Of a stretch of 46,678 nt of DNA, positions 1 to 7,580 are shown piece after piece. The notes beneath the pieces are model-generated. The model saw only the letters and a program-made list of their open reading frames with translations, ran no database searches and was not told the origin of the DNA. The stretch is taken from the NCBI GenBank assembly GCA_947644645.1, contig CANSAF010000016.1, positions 1 through 46,678 of the forward strand, given 5' to 3'. A program made the translations under genes and the position numbers. Origin of the DNA: an uncultured Sporosarcina sp. (GTDB taxonomy: Bacteria > Bacillota > Bacilli > Bacillales_A > Planococcaceae). The stretch's first letter is position 1. The number at the start of each line of letters is the position of its first letter.

Positions 1-30
1 GCAAAATATATGTCAATGATGACAAACTAA
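1..30 (+). CDS. 3' end of an upstream flagellar gene (possibly ylxF), partial
   Basis: Only about nine codons are visible, read in frame 1 and ending at TAA 28-30 (AKYMSMMTN). In Bacillus the gene before fliK is ylxF, a MgtE-N-domain chaperone-like protein, and a tail of this kind would fit it. The stop leaves 24 nt that hold the fliK ribosome binding site. Another frame stays open from 3 to 62 and would overlap the fliK start, so the choice of frame is an inference. Confidence 0.3.
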   Translation, partial: AKYMSMMTN

Positions 31-54
31 ACTTTAAAGGAGGTGAAATGATTA

Positions 55-1365
55 ATGATTAACGGAATGGTTTTACCGATGCAAGTTCCGGTAAACGCGA
101 CTTCAAAAGTCGATACGGCAGTAAATTTGGGACAAAGTGCAAATTCAAATAAATTTGGTGCTGTCCTCGCATCGATGACAGCAAATGAGCCGATTGTTGG
201 AGAAGTGCCACTTGGCGTAAGTGAAGTTACGGATGCGATTATGGAACTTCTTGAAATGACTACAATTGAAGAAATTGTGGGCTTTCTTGAAGAAAACATT
301 AAAGGCGATCTTGAGTTACCAGAAGTTATTGATGGACACTTCATTATTCATGATGAAAAATTGATGTCTTTACTCGCTTCAGTGTTCCCAAACTTAAGTC
401 AATTAGAAGTGATGGCATTAGATATAAGGGATTTACTTTCTCAAATTGAGCAGTTTGGTGAAAATGTTTTTGCGAGTTTATCACAGTTAAATTTAACACA
501 AACAGATGTAGAAACAGCGCTTACTGAACTGAAAGAACTGTTTACGCAATTGAATATTCATGTGAATGAAGAGAAGTATAAGAATCTTGAAAGTTTATCG
601 AAGGATGACTTGATTACTTTATTTGCAGTGATGCAAATGATATCAATCGAAGGTCCAAAAACAGACTTAATGTTGAAACAAGAGCAGCAACTACATTCTT
701 TACAAGAAATGCTGAAAAGTTTAAGCGGATTTTTAAATGAAAATACACAAATGACAGCACAAACAAAGTCCACTTTACCATTTATGGAAACAAAATTACC
801 TGTTCACTTAGCAGAGTCTATTAGCAATGCTGGACAACAATTTAAAGATTCATTGACAGAAACCGCGAACCAGTCCGCGCATCATAATATGACGGCGGCA
901 AAAGTAGAGGGGGCGCAACTTGTTAGTGAAAGTCAAAACAATAGTCGTGCTGAACAATTAATGAAAGAATTACAAAATATTTTCAAACGCGCAAACTTAG
1001 GGCAAACAGGCGGCACAAACCGAATTTCGATTAAACTTTATCCTGAACATTTGGGGCAATTACGAATCGAATTACTGCAAACAAACGGATTATTAACAGC
1101 GCGTATTTTAGCATCGAATGTACTTGGAAAAGAAATGCTAGAAAGCCAGTTACATCAACTACGTCAAGCATTTTTACAACAAAATATCCAAGTGGAGCGT
1201 ATTGATATTTCACAAATGCTAACGGAAACGCCGTATCGAGAACGTGAGCAAGCATTTAATGAGCAATTTAAACAGCAACAAGAACAGATGAAAGATCAAA
1301 GTTCAACTGAACAAGAAGAAGAGTCAATGAGCTTTAGTGAATATATGATTGAACTGGAGGGATAA
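55..1365 (+). CDS. fliK: Flagellar hook-length control protein FliK
   Basis: FliK is a secreted molecular ruler. It measures the growing hook and, through FlhB, switches the export gate from rod/hook to filament substrates. The 436-residue product has a poorly conserved, Gln/Leu-rich N-terminal two thirds. The C-terminal Flg_hook domain lies at about residues 310-400 and contains the diagnostic RISIKLYPEHLGQLRIEL stretch. The tail is acidic and Gln-rich. The start at 55 follows GGAGGTG (39-45) with 9 nt spacing. An ATG at 48 opens only a five-codon frame. The gene ends 2 nt before flgD, so the two are probably translated together. The family call rests on the C-terminal domain and on gene order. 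Confidence 0.93.
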   Translation: MINGMVLPMQVPVNATSKVDTAVNLGQSANSNKFGAVLASMTANEPIVGEVPLGVSEVTDAIMELLEMTTIEEIVGFLEENIKGDLELPEVIDGHFIIHDEKLMSLLASVFPNLSQLEVMALDIRDLLSQIEQFGENVFASLSQLNLTQTDVETALTELKELFTQLNIHVNEEKYKNLESLSKDDLITLFAVMQMISIEGPKTDLMLKQEQQLHSLQEMLKSLSGFLNENTQMTAQTKSTLPFMETKLPVHLAESISNAGQQFKDSLTETANQSAHHNMTAAKVEGAQLVSESQNNSRAEQLMKELQNIFKRANLGQTGGTNRISIKLYPEHLGQLRIELLQTNGLLTARILASNVLGKEMLESQLHQLRQAFLQQNIQVERIDISQMLTETPYREREQAFNEQFKQQQEQMKDQSSTEQEEESMSFSEYMIELEG

Positions 1366-1367
1366 AG

Positions 1368-2090
1368 ATGCCAGAAGTAGGAAAACAGTCACCAATTACA
1401 GATTCGATGTATTTGATCAATAAACAGCGTGATGAACGTCAAACAGGTGATGGGACATTAGGGAAAGATGATTTCATGAAAATCTTAATTGCCCAATTAC
1501 AAAATCAAGACCCAACTAATCCGATGCAAGATACAGATTTCATCGCTCAAATGGCGCAGTTCTCTGCACTTGAACAAACGATGAACTTAACAAAAGCATT
1601 TGAAAGGTTTGCGGAATCACAAAACCAATCACAACTGATTCAATATAATAGTTTCGTTGGAAAAAATGTCAAATGGCATGAGATTCAAACCGACGACAAA
1701 GGAAAACCTGTTGTTGGCGAAGATGGAAAGCCGGTTATTAATGAAGGAACGAGTACAATTGTTGGAGTGAAATATGTCGATGGTTCTGTTGTATTCACAA
1801 TGAGTGATGGCAAAGAGTTAACACCAGGTAATATTTCGGAAGTACTTGCAGGTACTGCAGGGAATAATAGTTTAGTAGAAGCAAGTATGCTCATTGGCAA
1901 AAATGTTACGTATCGTGTATTGCAGGAAAATGAAGAAAATGAAGAAAATGAAGACGACAGCGAGGAAAAAGTAACAGAAGGTACAGGGAAAGTCGTTTCT
2001 GTTTCCAATAAAGACGGAAAAATCATCTATGTGTTAGACAATGATGAACGCATTACAGCAGACCAACTGATTTCAATTAGTAATCAATAA
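1368..2090 (+). CDS. flgD: Hook capping/assembly scaffold protein FlgD
   Basis: FlgD caps the growing hook and guides polymerisation of hook subunits. The 240-residue protein carries the conserved N-terminal FlgD region at about residues 30-85, with LGKDDFMKILIAQLQNQDP and the following PMQDTDFIAQMAQFSALEQ. The middle holds two similar beta-rich modules (roughly 110-160 and 175-235) that describe a ligand-independent 'cap' domain. Between them is a run of acidic ENE repeats encoded by a 9-bp tandem repeat. A GGAGGG sequence overlaps the fliK stop and precedes ATG 1368. The position between fliK and flgE is the standard one; in B. subtilis the gene was called ylxG. Confidence 0.95.
   Translation: MPEVGKQSPITDSMYLINKQRDERQTGDGTLGKDDFMKILIAQLQNQDPTNPMQDTDFIAQMAQFSALEQTMNLTKAFERFAESQNQSQLIQYNSFVGKNVKWHEIQTDDKGKPVVGEDGKPVINEGTSTIVGVKYVDGSVVFTMSDGKELTPGNISEVLAGTAGNNSLVEASMLIGKNVTYRVLQENEENEENEDDSEEKVTEGTGKVVSVSNKDGKIIYVLDNDERITADQLISISNQ
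1927..1953 (+). repeat. 9-bp in-frame tandem repeat, three units, inside flgD
   Basis: The unit AAAATGAAG occurs three times without interruption. It encodes Glu-Asn-Glu repeats in the acidic linker of FlgD. Because the unit is a multiple of three, changes in copy number would lengthen or shorten the linker without a frameshift. Confidence 0.8.
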
Positions 2091-2110
2091 AATGAAAACG
2101 GAGTGACGGG

Positions 2111-2491
2111 ATGGATAAAATCAATTTACATCGTATACCTTCGCAGCCGTTCATACACAATCAAACAACTAGAAAACCAGCTGAAACGACGAAAAACTCG
2201 TTTCAATCTCATTTACAAAAAGCGACGGATACATTAGAAGCTTTAAAAGTGAGTAAGCATGCGCGCGAACGTTTAGCTGAACGTAATATAACTATTTCAG
2301 AAATGGAATGGACAAACGTCGCAGCTAAAGTGGATGAAGCGAAAGCGAAAGGTGTAAGGGAATCATTAGTATTACTTGACCAAGCTGCACTCATTGTCAG
2401 TGCTAAAAACGGGACAGTCATTACAGCGATGGACCGAACTGAAGCAAAGTCACAAATCTTCACCAATATTGACGGAACGATTCTTTTATAA
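2111..2491 (+). CDS. Conserved flagellar operon protein, TIGR02530 family
   Basis: This 126-residue soluble protein has no signal peptide or membrane segment. Its centre (about residues 35-125) matches my memory of the TIGR02530 'flagellar operon protein' family, found between flgD and flgE in many Firmicutes: FQSHLQKA, then KVSKHARERLAERNI, then a C-terminal AKNGTVITAMDRTEAK. The N-terminal 30 residues are variable and polar. The family has no well established biochemical role. The position between hook cap and hook subunit suggests help in hook assembly, which is inference. The start at 2111 follows a weak GGAGTG. Confidence 0.8.
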   Translation: MDKINLHRIPSQPFIHNQTTRKPAETTKNSFQSHLQKATDTLEALKVSKHARERLAERNITISEMEWTNVAAKVDEAKAKGVRESLVLLDQAALIVSAKNGTVITAMDRTEAKSQIFTNIDGTILL

Positions 2492-2494
2492 TAT

Positions 2495-2547
2495 TTGGCA
2501 GGACCTTAACAGGATGCCAACGTACTGCCGACTGATTGACGCAGTAC
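2495..2547 (+). promoter_or_regulatory. Two adjacent perfect hairpins in the flgE leader
   Basis: TTGGCA (2495-2500) pairs with TGCCAA (2515-2520). Directly after it, GTACTGC (2522-2528) pairs with GCAGTAC (2541-2547). No T-run follows, so neither is a good intrinsic terminator. The flgE ribosome binding site lies about 13 nt downstream. An RNA-processing or translation-control role is possible but not shown. Confidence 0.5.
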
Positions 2548-2575
2548 ACTTAAAATCGAGAGGGGAAATTTATCA

Positions 2576-3397
2576 ATGTTAAGATCAATGTACTCAGGAA
2601 TTACAGGACTTAGAAACTTCCAAACGAAATTAGACGTAATTGGGAATAATATCGCTAACGTTAACACTTACGGGTTTAAAAAAGGGCGTACGGTGTTTAA
2701 AGATTTAGTATCGCAGACAGTGGCAGGGGCTTCAGCACCGGGAGATAACCGTGGTGGAGTTAACCCGAAACAAGTTGGGCTGGGTGCACAACTGGCAACG
2801 ATTGATACGATTCATGGACAAGGATCTATGCAGTTTACTGGAAATACATTGGATTTAACGATTTCTGGAGATGGTTTTTTTATTGTGCAGGATGGTGAAG
2901 CAGGAAATAATTTGTATACACGTGCAGGAAATTTTTATTTAGATGCTGGTGATGGTGGGGCAGATGCTAATGCTACTTTAGTAGATGGTGATGGTCGTCA
3001 TGTTATGGATGTGGATGGTGGTGAGATTCTAATTCCAAGTACAGCTACTTCAATATCAATAGGGCAAAAAGGAGAAGTGAAATATGTTGATGAAAATGGT
3101 GACTTACAAGGAGACCAGGTTATTGGAATTGCTAAATTTAACAATCCTGGGGGACTAAATAAAGTTGGCGGGAATTTATTTCAAGAATCAGCAAACTCTG
3201 GTGAAGCTTTAATCTCTGAACCTGGCGGAGAACATAGTCAAGGTTTCATCGAATCCGGCTTCCTAGAAATGTCCAACGTTGACTTATCTGAAGAATTCAC
3301 AGAAATGATTGTTGCACAGCGTGGATTCCAGGCGAATACACGTATTATTACGACGTCGGATGAGATTTTGCAAGAGCTTGTGAACTTGAAACGATGA
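2576..3397 (+). CDS. flgE: Flagellar hook protein FlgE (FlgG-like)
   Basis: This is the hook subunit; B. subtilis FlgE, of similar length, was first named FlgG. The 273-residue protein starts with the rod/hook N-terminal motif LRSMYSGITGLRNFQTKLDV, then IGNNIANVNTYGFKK. A flg_bbr core with DLTISGDGFFIV lies at about residues 95-107. The C-terminal helix contains EMIVAQRGFQANTRIITTSD. These terminal helices form the coiled D0 core of axial proteins. GAGGGGA precedes the start with about 10 nt spacing. The middle (about 100-220) is Gly/Asp-rich and uses more T-ending codons than its surroundings, as expected for a variable surface domain. Some pipelines may call it FlgG; its place after flgD supports the hook assignment. 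Confidence 0.92.
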   Translation: MLRSMYSGITGLRNFQTKLDVIGNNIANVNTYGFKKGRTVFKDLVSQTVAGASAPGDNRGGVNPKQVGLGAQLATIDTIHGQGSMQFTGNTLDLTISGDGFFIVQDGEAGNNLYTRAGNFYLDAGDGGADANATLVDGDGRHVMDVDGGEILIPSTATSISIGQKGEVKYVDENGDLQGDQVIGIAKFNNPGGLNKVGGNLFQESANSGEALISEPGGEHSQGFIESGFLEMSNVDLSEEFTEMIVAQRGFQANTRIITTSDEILQELVNLKR

Positions 3398-3655
3398 TTA
3401 AGTAAAAGTGGAAGAAGACGGTTAAATGCGACAAGCATAAGACCGGGCGACGAAATTGTGAGTTTTGCCGCGTAGGGTTTATAACTTGGGCATTTATCCT
3501 CTGCAGCTGGATATTGATAGGGTTTGAGTTTTGAGCGAGAGTTAATGCGTTGAATGGCAAATTGTCACTCGGCGTACGCGATGCTTTAGAGGATTCGTAA
3601 CCCAGAAAAATGCAAAGGAGGGTCGGGCCGGCTCTTTATGCCCGGCCCCTTACAT
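3398..3655. other. 258-nt gap between flgE and swrD, mostly unexplained
   Basis: I see no convincing gene in any frame here, and open frames are short or run antisense into flgE. The distal end (3614-3655) holds a strong AAAGGAGGG followed by a GC-rich hairpin that belongs to swrD translation. The central part is unusually G-rich and T-rich for this operon and could be the remains of a degraded gene or repeat. I could not match it to anything. Confidence 0.5.
3614..3648 (+). promoter_or_regulatory. Shine-Dalgarno plus spacer hairpin in front of swrD
   Basis: AAAGGAGGG at 3614-3622 is followed by a 7-bp GC stem, GGGCCGG (3625-3631) with CCGGCCC (3642-3648), and a 10-nt loop. The homologous swrD start is at 3656, 33 nt from the Shine-Dalgarno in linear distance. 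If the stem forms, the effective spacing is about 9 nt. An alternative ATG (3638) lies inside the loop. Confidence 0.55.
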
Positions 3656-3880
3656 ATGATAGAAGTGACACGGTTAAATGGGACGACGTTTACTTTGAAT
3701 GCGTTGTACATTGAGAGAATGGAATCTGCCCATGACACAACGATTACGTTAACGACTGGGACTAAATATATTGTAAAAGATTCAGAGGAAGAAATTCGAA
3801 AAAAAATTTGGAAGTTTTATCAGGAAGTTCATTTATTAGCGAATCCGCATGTCAGGGGTGAAGAAGAAAGTGAAGAATAA
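3656..3880 (+). CDS. swrD: SwrD/FlbD-family flagellar power protein
   Basis: This 74-residue FlbD-family protein (SwrD, formerly YlzI, in B. subtilis) begins with the family hallmark MIEVTRLNGTTFTLNALYIE. In B. subtilis SwrD is reported to raise motor torque and is needed for swarming. The start was set at 3656 because homologues start at MIEV. An in-frame ATG at 3638 would add six residues and sits in the loop of a GC-rich hairpin. The gene overlaps fliL by 11 nt. It follows flgE after an unusually long gap for this operon. Confidence 0.88.
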   Translation: MIEVTRLNGTTFTLNALYIERMESAHDTTITLTTGTKYIVKDSEEEIRKKIWKFYQEVHLLANPHVRGEEESEE

Positions 3881-4304
3881 GTTACTTACGATTATACTCA
3901 TTGTGCTTGTAACAATTACACTTGTTGCTGTTATTGTTTTTGCATTAGCTTGGCAGATGAATAAAAAAGAAGATACGGGTCAAGGGAAAGAGCCTTCGAT
4001 TGATGAAGTGATTGCCGCCTCTGTCGATATACCTGAAATTACCACAAATTTGGCGGGCAGGCAATTTATCCGTTTGTCGTTAAAAATTCAAACGGATAGT
4101 GAAGAAGCTGCTGAAGAACTTGAAAAACGAGAATTCCAAGTAAATAATATTGTCATACATGAACTATCAGAGATTACTAGAGAAGAACTTGAAGGGAAAG
4201 CTGGGAAAGAAGCTTTCGAATCAACCATTCAATCATTATTAAATCCGCTCATGCAAGAAGGCGAAATTGAGCGCGTTTATATCGTCTCTTATATTATTCA
4301 GTGA
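3870..4304 (+). CDS. fliL: Flagellar basal body-associated protein FliL
   Basis: FliL is a single-pass membrane protein that surrounds the stator units and supports motor function. With the GTG start at 3870 the product is 144 residues. One transmembrane helix comes directly after a basic N-terminus (KNKLLTIILIVLVTITLV). The periplasmic-side FliL domain ends in a YIVSYIIQ strand. AGGGGTG (3854-3860) sits 9 nt before this GTG. An in-frame ATG at 3849 would add seven residues but has no good ribosome binding site. The start overlaps the swrD stop, which suggests coupling. Confidence 0.93.
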   Translation: MKNKLLTIILIVLVTITLVAVIVFALAWQMNKKEDTGQGKEPSIDEVIAASVDIPEITTNLAGRQFIRLSLKIQTDSEEAAEELEKREFQVNNIVIHELSEITREELEGKAGKEAFESTIQSLLNPLMQEGEIERVYIVSYIIQ

Positions 4305-4323
4305 CGAATAAGGAGGTGAGAAT

Positions 4324-5322
4324 ATGTCAGGGGACATACTATCTCAAAACGAAATTGATGCGCTGTTGTCAGCCTTATCAACAGGTGAAATGTCAGCGGA
4401 GGAAATGAAAAAAGAAAAACAAACACAAAAAGTTAAAGTATATGACTTTAAACGTGCACTTCGTTTTTCAAAAGATCAAATTCGAAGTTTAACAAGAATT
4501 CATGAAAACTTTGCTCGATTATTGACGACTTATTTTTCAGCACAACTTCGAACATATGTCCAAATTGATGTTGCATCTGTTGACCAAATTCCGTTTGAAG
4601 AATTTATCCGGTCAATTCCCAATATGACATTGATTAATATATTTGAAGTTTCTCCGTTAGAAGGCAATATTTTAATGGAAGTGAATCCAAATATCGCATA
4701 TTCTATGTTGGATCGATTAATGGGTGGTGTTGGAGAGAGCCCGAGTAAAGTAGATAATTTAACGGAAATTGAAACGAAGATTATGATGAATTTATTCGAA
4801 AAATCATTTGACAATTTACGAGAGGCATGGGCAGGAATTACAGATATTGATCCGTATTTAGCGGAGATGGAAGTAAATCCACAATTTTTACAAATGATTT
4901 CACCGAACGAAACAGTTGTTGTTATTTCATTTAATATTATTATTGGTGAATCAAGTGGAATGATTAATATTTGTATTCCACATGTTGTGTTGGAGCCGGT
5001 TGTGCCAAATTTATCTGTTCGATATTGGATGCAGTCGAATAAAAAAGAGCCAACACCGGAACAAAGCTTGGCGTTAAGACAAAGAGTGAAAAAAGCCGAG
5101 TTACCGATTATTGCTGAACTTGGAAATGGACAAATGACCATTGATGAGTTTTTGCATTTAGAAGTTGGCGACGTACTTTCATTAGATCGTAAAATCGATG
5201 AGCCACTGATTGTAAAAGTTGGCGATTTACCAAAGTTTACAGCGCAGCCGGGTCATTTAAAGAGTTGGTCAGCTGTTCAAATTATTGATGTATTGACAGG
5301 AGGGGATGAAGATGATGAGTGA
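4324..5322 (+). CDS. fliM: Flagellar motor switch protein FliM
   Basis: FliM forms the middle of the C-ring and binds phosphorylated CheY to set the direction of rotation. In the 332-residue product the CheY-binding peptide is at the extreme N-terminus (ILSQNEIDALLSAL, residues 5-18). The CheC-like middle domain spans about 45-230 and includes LMGGVGESP, a form of the GGXG loop. A SpoA/FliN-like C-terminal domain covers about 245-325. An AGGAGGTGAG ribosome binding site precedes ATG 4324. The stop overlaps the start region of fliY. Confidence 0.98.
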   Translation: MSGDILSQNEIDALLSALSTGEMSAEEMKKEKQTQKVKVYDFKRALRFSKDQIRSLTRIHENFARLLTTYFSAQLRTYVQIDVASVDQIPFEEFIRSIPNMTLINIFEVSPLEGNILMEVNPNIAYSMLDRLMGGVGESPSKVDNLTEIETKIMMNLFEKSFDNLREAWAGITDIDPYLAEMEVNPQFLQMISPNETVVVISFNIIIGESSGMINICIPHVVLEPVVPNLSVRYWMQSNKKEPTPEQSLALRQRVKKAELPIIAELGNGQMTIDEFLHLEVGDVLSLDRKIDEPLIVKVGDLPKFTAQPGHLKSWSAVQIIDVLTGGDEDDE

Positions 5323-6496
5323 TGACATATTATCCCAAGAAGAAATTGAAGCATTATTAAGTGGTAAAGGCTTGGAGGAAACAGAAAGTTCGGATGCGTC
5401 AACTTCAGAAGAAACAGAAACAGCAGATTTCAAGGAACTAACAGAGCTAGAAAGTGATACAATTGGAGAGATTGCAAATATTTCTTTCGGTAGTTCTGCA
5501 ACAGCGTTATCTTCGCTATTAGGACAAAAAGTTGAAATAACGACACCACAAATTTCATTAATTAACCATTCGATGTTAGAAGAAGAATTTGTTCTTCCAT
5601 ACGTTGCGATTAAGGTTGAATATACACAAGGGCTAAGAGGTATGAACCTATTAGTCATTAAACAATCAGATGCGGCAATTATTGCGGATCTTATGCTTGG
5701 TGGAGACGGATTATCACCAAATCCTGAGTTAAGTGATATTCACTTAAGTGCGGTACAAGAAGCGATGAACCAAATGATGGGTTCAGCTGCGACGTCAATG
5801 TCATCTGTTTTCAATGTTAAAGTAGACATTTCGCCGCCAACGATTGATTTAATGGATGTTCAAGAACAAAAAGGTGTTGACAATATTCCAGAATCAGATG
5901 CGCTCATTAAAGTCGCATTCCAATTAAAAGTGGGCGAGTTAATTGACTCAGAAATTATGCAAGTGATTCCGTTTGAGTTTGGTAGAGAACTTGTTTCAAC
6001 ACTTTTAAATGGTGATGATGAGGAAGAAACGGCAGCAGCAGTGGAAGAAGCACCAGCGCCGACGCCACAGCAGGCACCACCTGTACAACAAGCGCCGCCA
6101 GTTCAACAAGCACCACCAACGCCTCAATATGAGCAGCCGGCAGCAGCACCACGAGCGCCAAAACAAAAGCCGCAAGTGGCAGTTGAGAAAGCGCAATTTG
6201 CAAGTTTTGAACCTGTTGCTTTAAATGATGCTGAAGCGCAAAATTTAGATATGTTATTAGATATTCCGCTTCAAGTAACGGTTGAACTTGGTAGAACAAA
6301 ACGTTCGGTGAAAGAAATTCTTGAAATGTCTAGCGGTTCAATTATTGAACTTGATAAACTAGCAGGTGAACCAGTAGATATTCTTGTCAATAACCGTTTA
6401 ATCGCAAATGGTGAAGTGGTTGTTATCGATGAAAACTTTGGTGTTAGAATTACGGATGTTTTAAGTCCGAAAGAACGCATTCATAATTTACGGTAA
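5315..6496 (+). CDS. fliY: Flagellar motor switch phosphatase FliY
   Basis: FliY is a switch component and a CheY-P phosphatase in Gram-positive bacteria. From ATG 5315 it has 393 residues. A FliM-like CheY-binding peptide (LSQEEIEALLSG) opens the protein. Two complete CheC-type active sites follow, each fitting D/S-x3-E-x2-N-x22-P: DTIGEIAN near residue 49 and SAVQEAMN near 147. Then come a Pro/Gln/Ala-rich linker with VQQAPP repeats (about 240-290) and a C-terminal FliN/SpoA domain. ATGs at 5306, 5312 and 5315 are in frame; 5315 lies 9 nt after AGGAGGGG. It overlaps fliM by 8 nt. Confidence 0.97.
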   Translation: MSDDILSQEEIEALLSGKGLEETESSDASTSEETETADFKELTELESDTIGEIANISFGSSATALSSLLGQKVEITTPQISLINHSMLEEEFVLPYVAIKVEYTQGLRGMNLLVIKQSDAAIIADLMLGGDGLSPNPELSDIHLSAVQEAMNQMMGSAATSMSSVFNVKVDISPPTIDLMDVQEQKGVDNIPESDALIKVAFQLKVGELIDSEIMQVIPFEFGRELVSTLLNGDDEEETAAAVEEAPAPTPQQAPPVQQAPPVQQAPPTPQYEQPAAAPRAPKQKPQVAVEKAQFASFEPVALNDAEAQNLDMLLDIPLQVTVELGRTKRSVKEILEMSSGSIIELDKLAGEPVDILVNNRLIANGEVVVIDENFGVRITDVLSPKERIHNLR

Positions 6497-6517
6497 TTAT
6501 TTTTGGAGGGATTGTAG

Positions 6518-6880
6518 ATGAGTAAAAAGATTTTAATAGTAGATGACGCAGCATTCATGAGAATGATGATTAAAGATATTTTAGTGAAAAATGGTTTTGA
6601 TGTTGTAGGAGAAGCTGCAGACGGTGCACAAGCTGTCGAAAAATATGCGGAACTAAAACCAGATCTAGTGACAATGGATATTACAATGCCAGAAATGGAT
6701 GGTATTCAAGCATTAAAAGCAATTAAGGAACAAGATCCTTCAGCAACAATTATTATGTGTTCAGCGATGGGCCAACAAGCAATGGTTATTGACGCGATTT
6801 CTGCAGGTGCAAAAGATTTCATCGTAAAACCATTCCAAGCTGACCGTGTAATCGAAGCGATTGAAAAAGCGCTAAGTTAA
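6518..6880 (+). CDS. cheY: Chemotaxis response regulator CheY
   Basis: CheY is a single-domain receiver phosphorylated by CheA. CheY-P binds FliM/FliY and sets the direction of rotation. All receiver residues are visible in the 120-residue product: the acidic pair D9-D10, phospho-acceptor D54 (in VTMDITMPEMDG), S82 and K104 (FIVKPF). Position directly after fliY, its phosphatase, is the normal B. subtilis arrangement. A GGAGGG ribosome binding site lies about 8 nt before the ATG. There is no output domain. Confidence 0.98.
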   Translation: MSKKILIVDDAAFMRMMIKDILVKNGFDVVGEAADGAQAVEKYAELKPDLVTMDITMPEMDGIQALKAIKEQDPSATIIMCSAMGQQAMVIDAISAGAKDFIVKPFQADRVIEAIEKALS

Positions 6881-6881
6881 G

Positions 6882-7580
6882 ATGAATGCGCAACAACATA
6901 TAAAGCGTCACTCGGTATGGGGACTTCTCTTCATTGTATTATTCAGCTTCTTTCTATTACCCACTGTCAGTTTTGCAGAAGGCAGTGCTTATGATTGTCT
7001 GGAAAACAAAGAAGGGTGTATAGAAGAAGGTGTCGATGAAGAAGAGAATGCCCCAAACGATGACGTTACGCCGGTTCAAAATAGTAAACCTAAAGTAGGG
7101 TTAACAGCGGGCGATTATATACGAGCGTTCTTTGCTTTAATTTTTGTCGTTGGGTTATTGTATGCATTGCTTAAATTTATGAATCGTAAAAATCGACTGT
7201 ATGATAAAAATCGATTGATGAAAAATTTAGGTGGTATTTCACTTGGTCAACAAAAATCGATTCAACTTATTATTGTTGGCGATACCTATTATTTAGTAGG
7301 TGTAGGAGAAGACATTCGTTTATTAAAAGAAATTACCGATGAAAATGAAATTGCTGCGCTACTTGAGTATTATGAAGAAGCGGAAGAGATTCCATTTCAA
7401 GGTCCAATGGAAAAGTTAATTTCGAAACTTTCACCGATGAATAAAAAACAACCGAAAAAAGAAGGACAAGCAACAGAAGATTTCAGTGAGATTTTGAATC
7501 ATCGTTTAAGTGAGATTAAAAAAGAAAGAAAAAAACAATTTAATCGACTGACGGAAAAGGAGCGCGGCAAAGATGATTAA
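6882..7580 (+). CDS. fliO: Flagellar type III export protein FliO (FliZ)
   Basis: FliO helps assemble the FliP ring of the export gate. This 232-residue protein matches what B. subtilis calls FliZ. It has a cleavable-looking signal peptide (residues about 13-32, ending VSFAEG). A short acidic extracellular segment carries two Cys (DCLENKEGC). The transmembrane helix spans about 80-98 and is followed by a basic cytoplasmic FliO domain. The start lies 1 nt after the cheY stop with only a weak ribosome binding site, so it probably depends on translation of cheY. It overlaps fliP by 8 nt. Confidence 0.92.
   Translation: MNAQQHIKRHSVWGLLFIVLFSFFLLPTVSFAEGSAYDCLENKEGCIEEGVDEEENAPNDDVTPVQNSKPKVGLTAGDYIRAFFALIFVVGLLYALLKFMNRKNRLYDKNRLMKNLGGISLGQQKSIQLIIVGDTYYLVGVGEDIRLLKEITDENEIAALLEYYEEAEEIPFQGPMEKLISKLSPMNKKQPKKEGQATEDFSEILNHRLSEIKKERKKQFNRLTEKERGKDD

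Noticed and set aside
3625-3648. GC-rich hairpin before swrD as a terminator
   Set aside because: No T-run follows and it stands between ribosome binding site and start codon, so a translation role is more likely.
4530-5141. 203-codon minus-strand open frame inside fliM
   Set aside because: Antisense shadow of a strongly conserved gene, with no recognisable protein.
5955-6299. Leu-rich open frames opposite the fliY linker
   Set aside because: They reflect the low-complexity Pro/Gln/Ala linker read in other frames.
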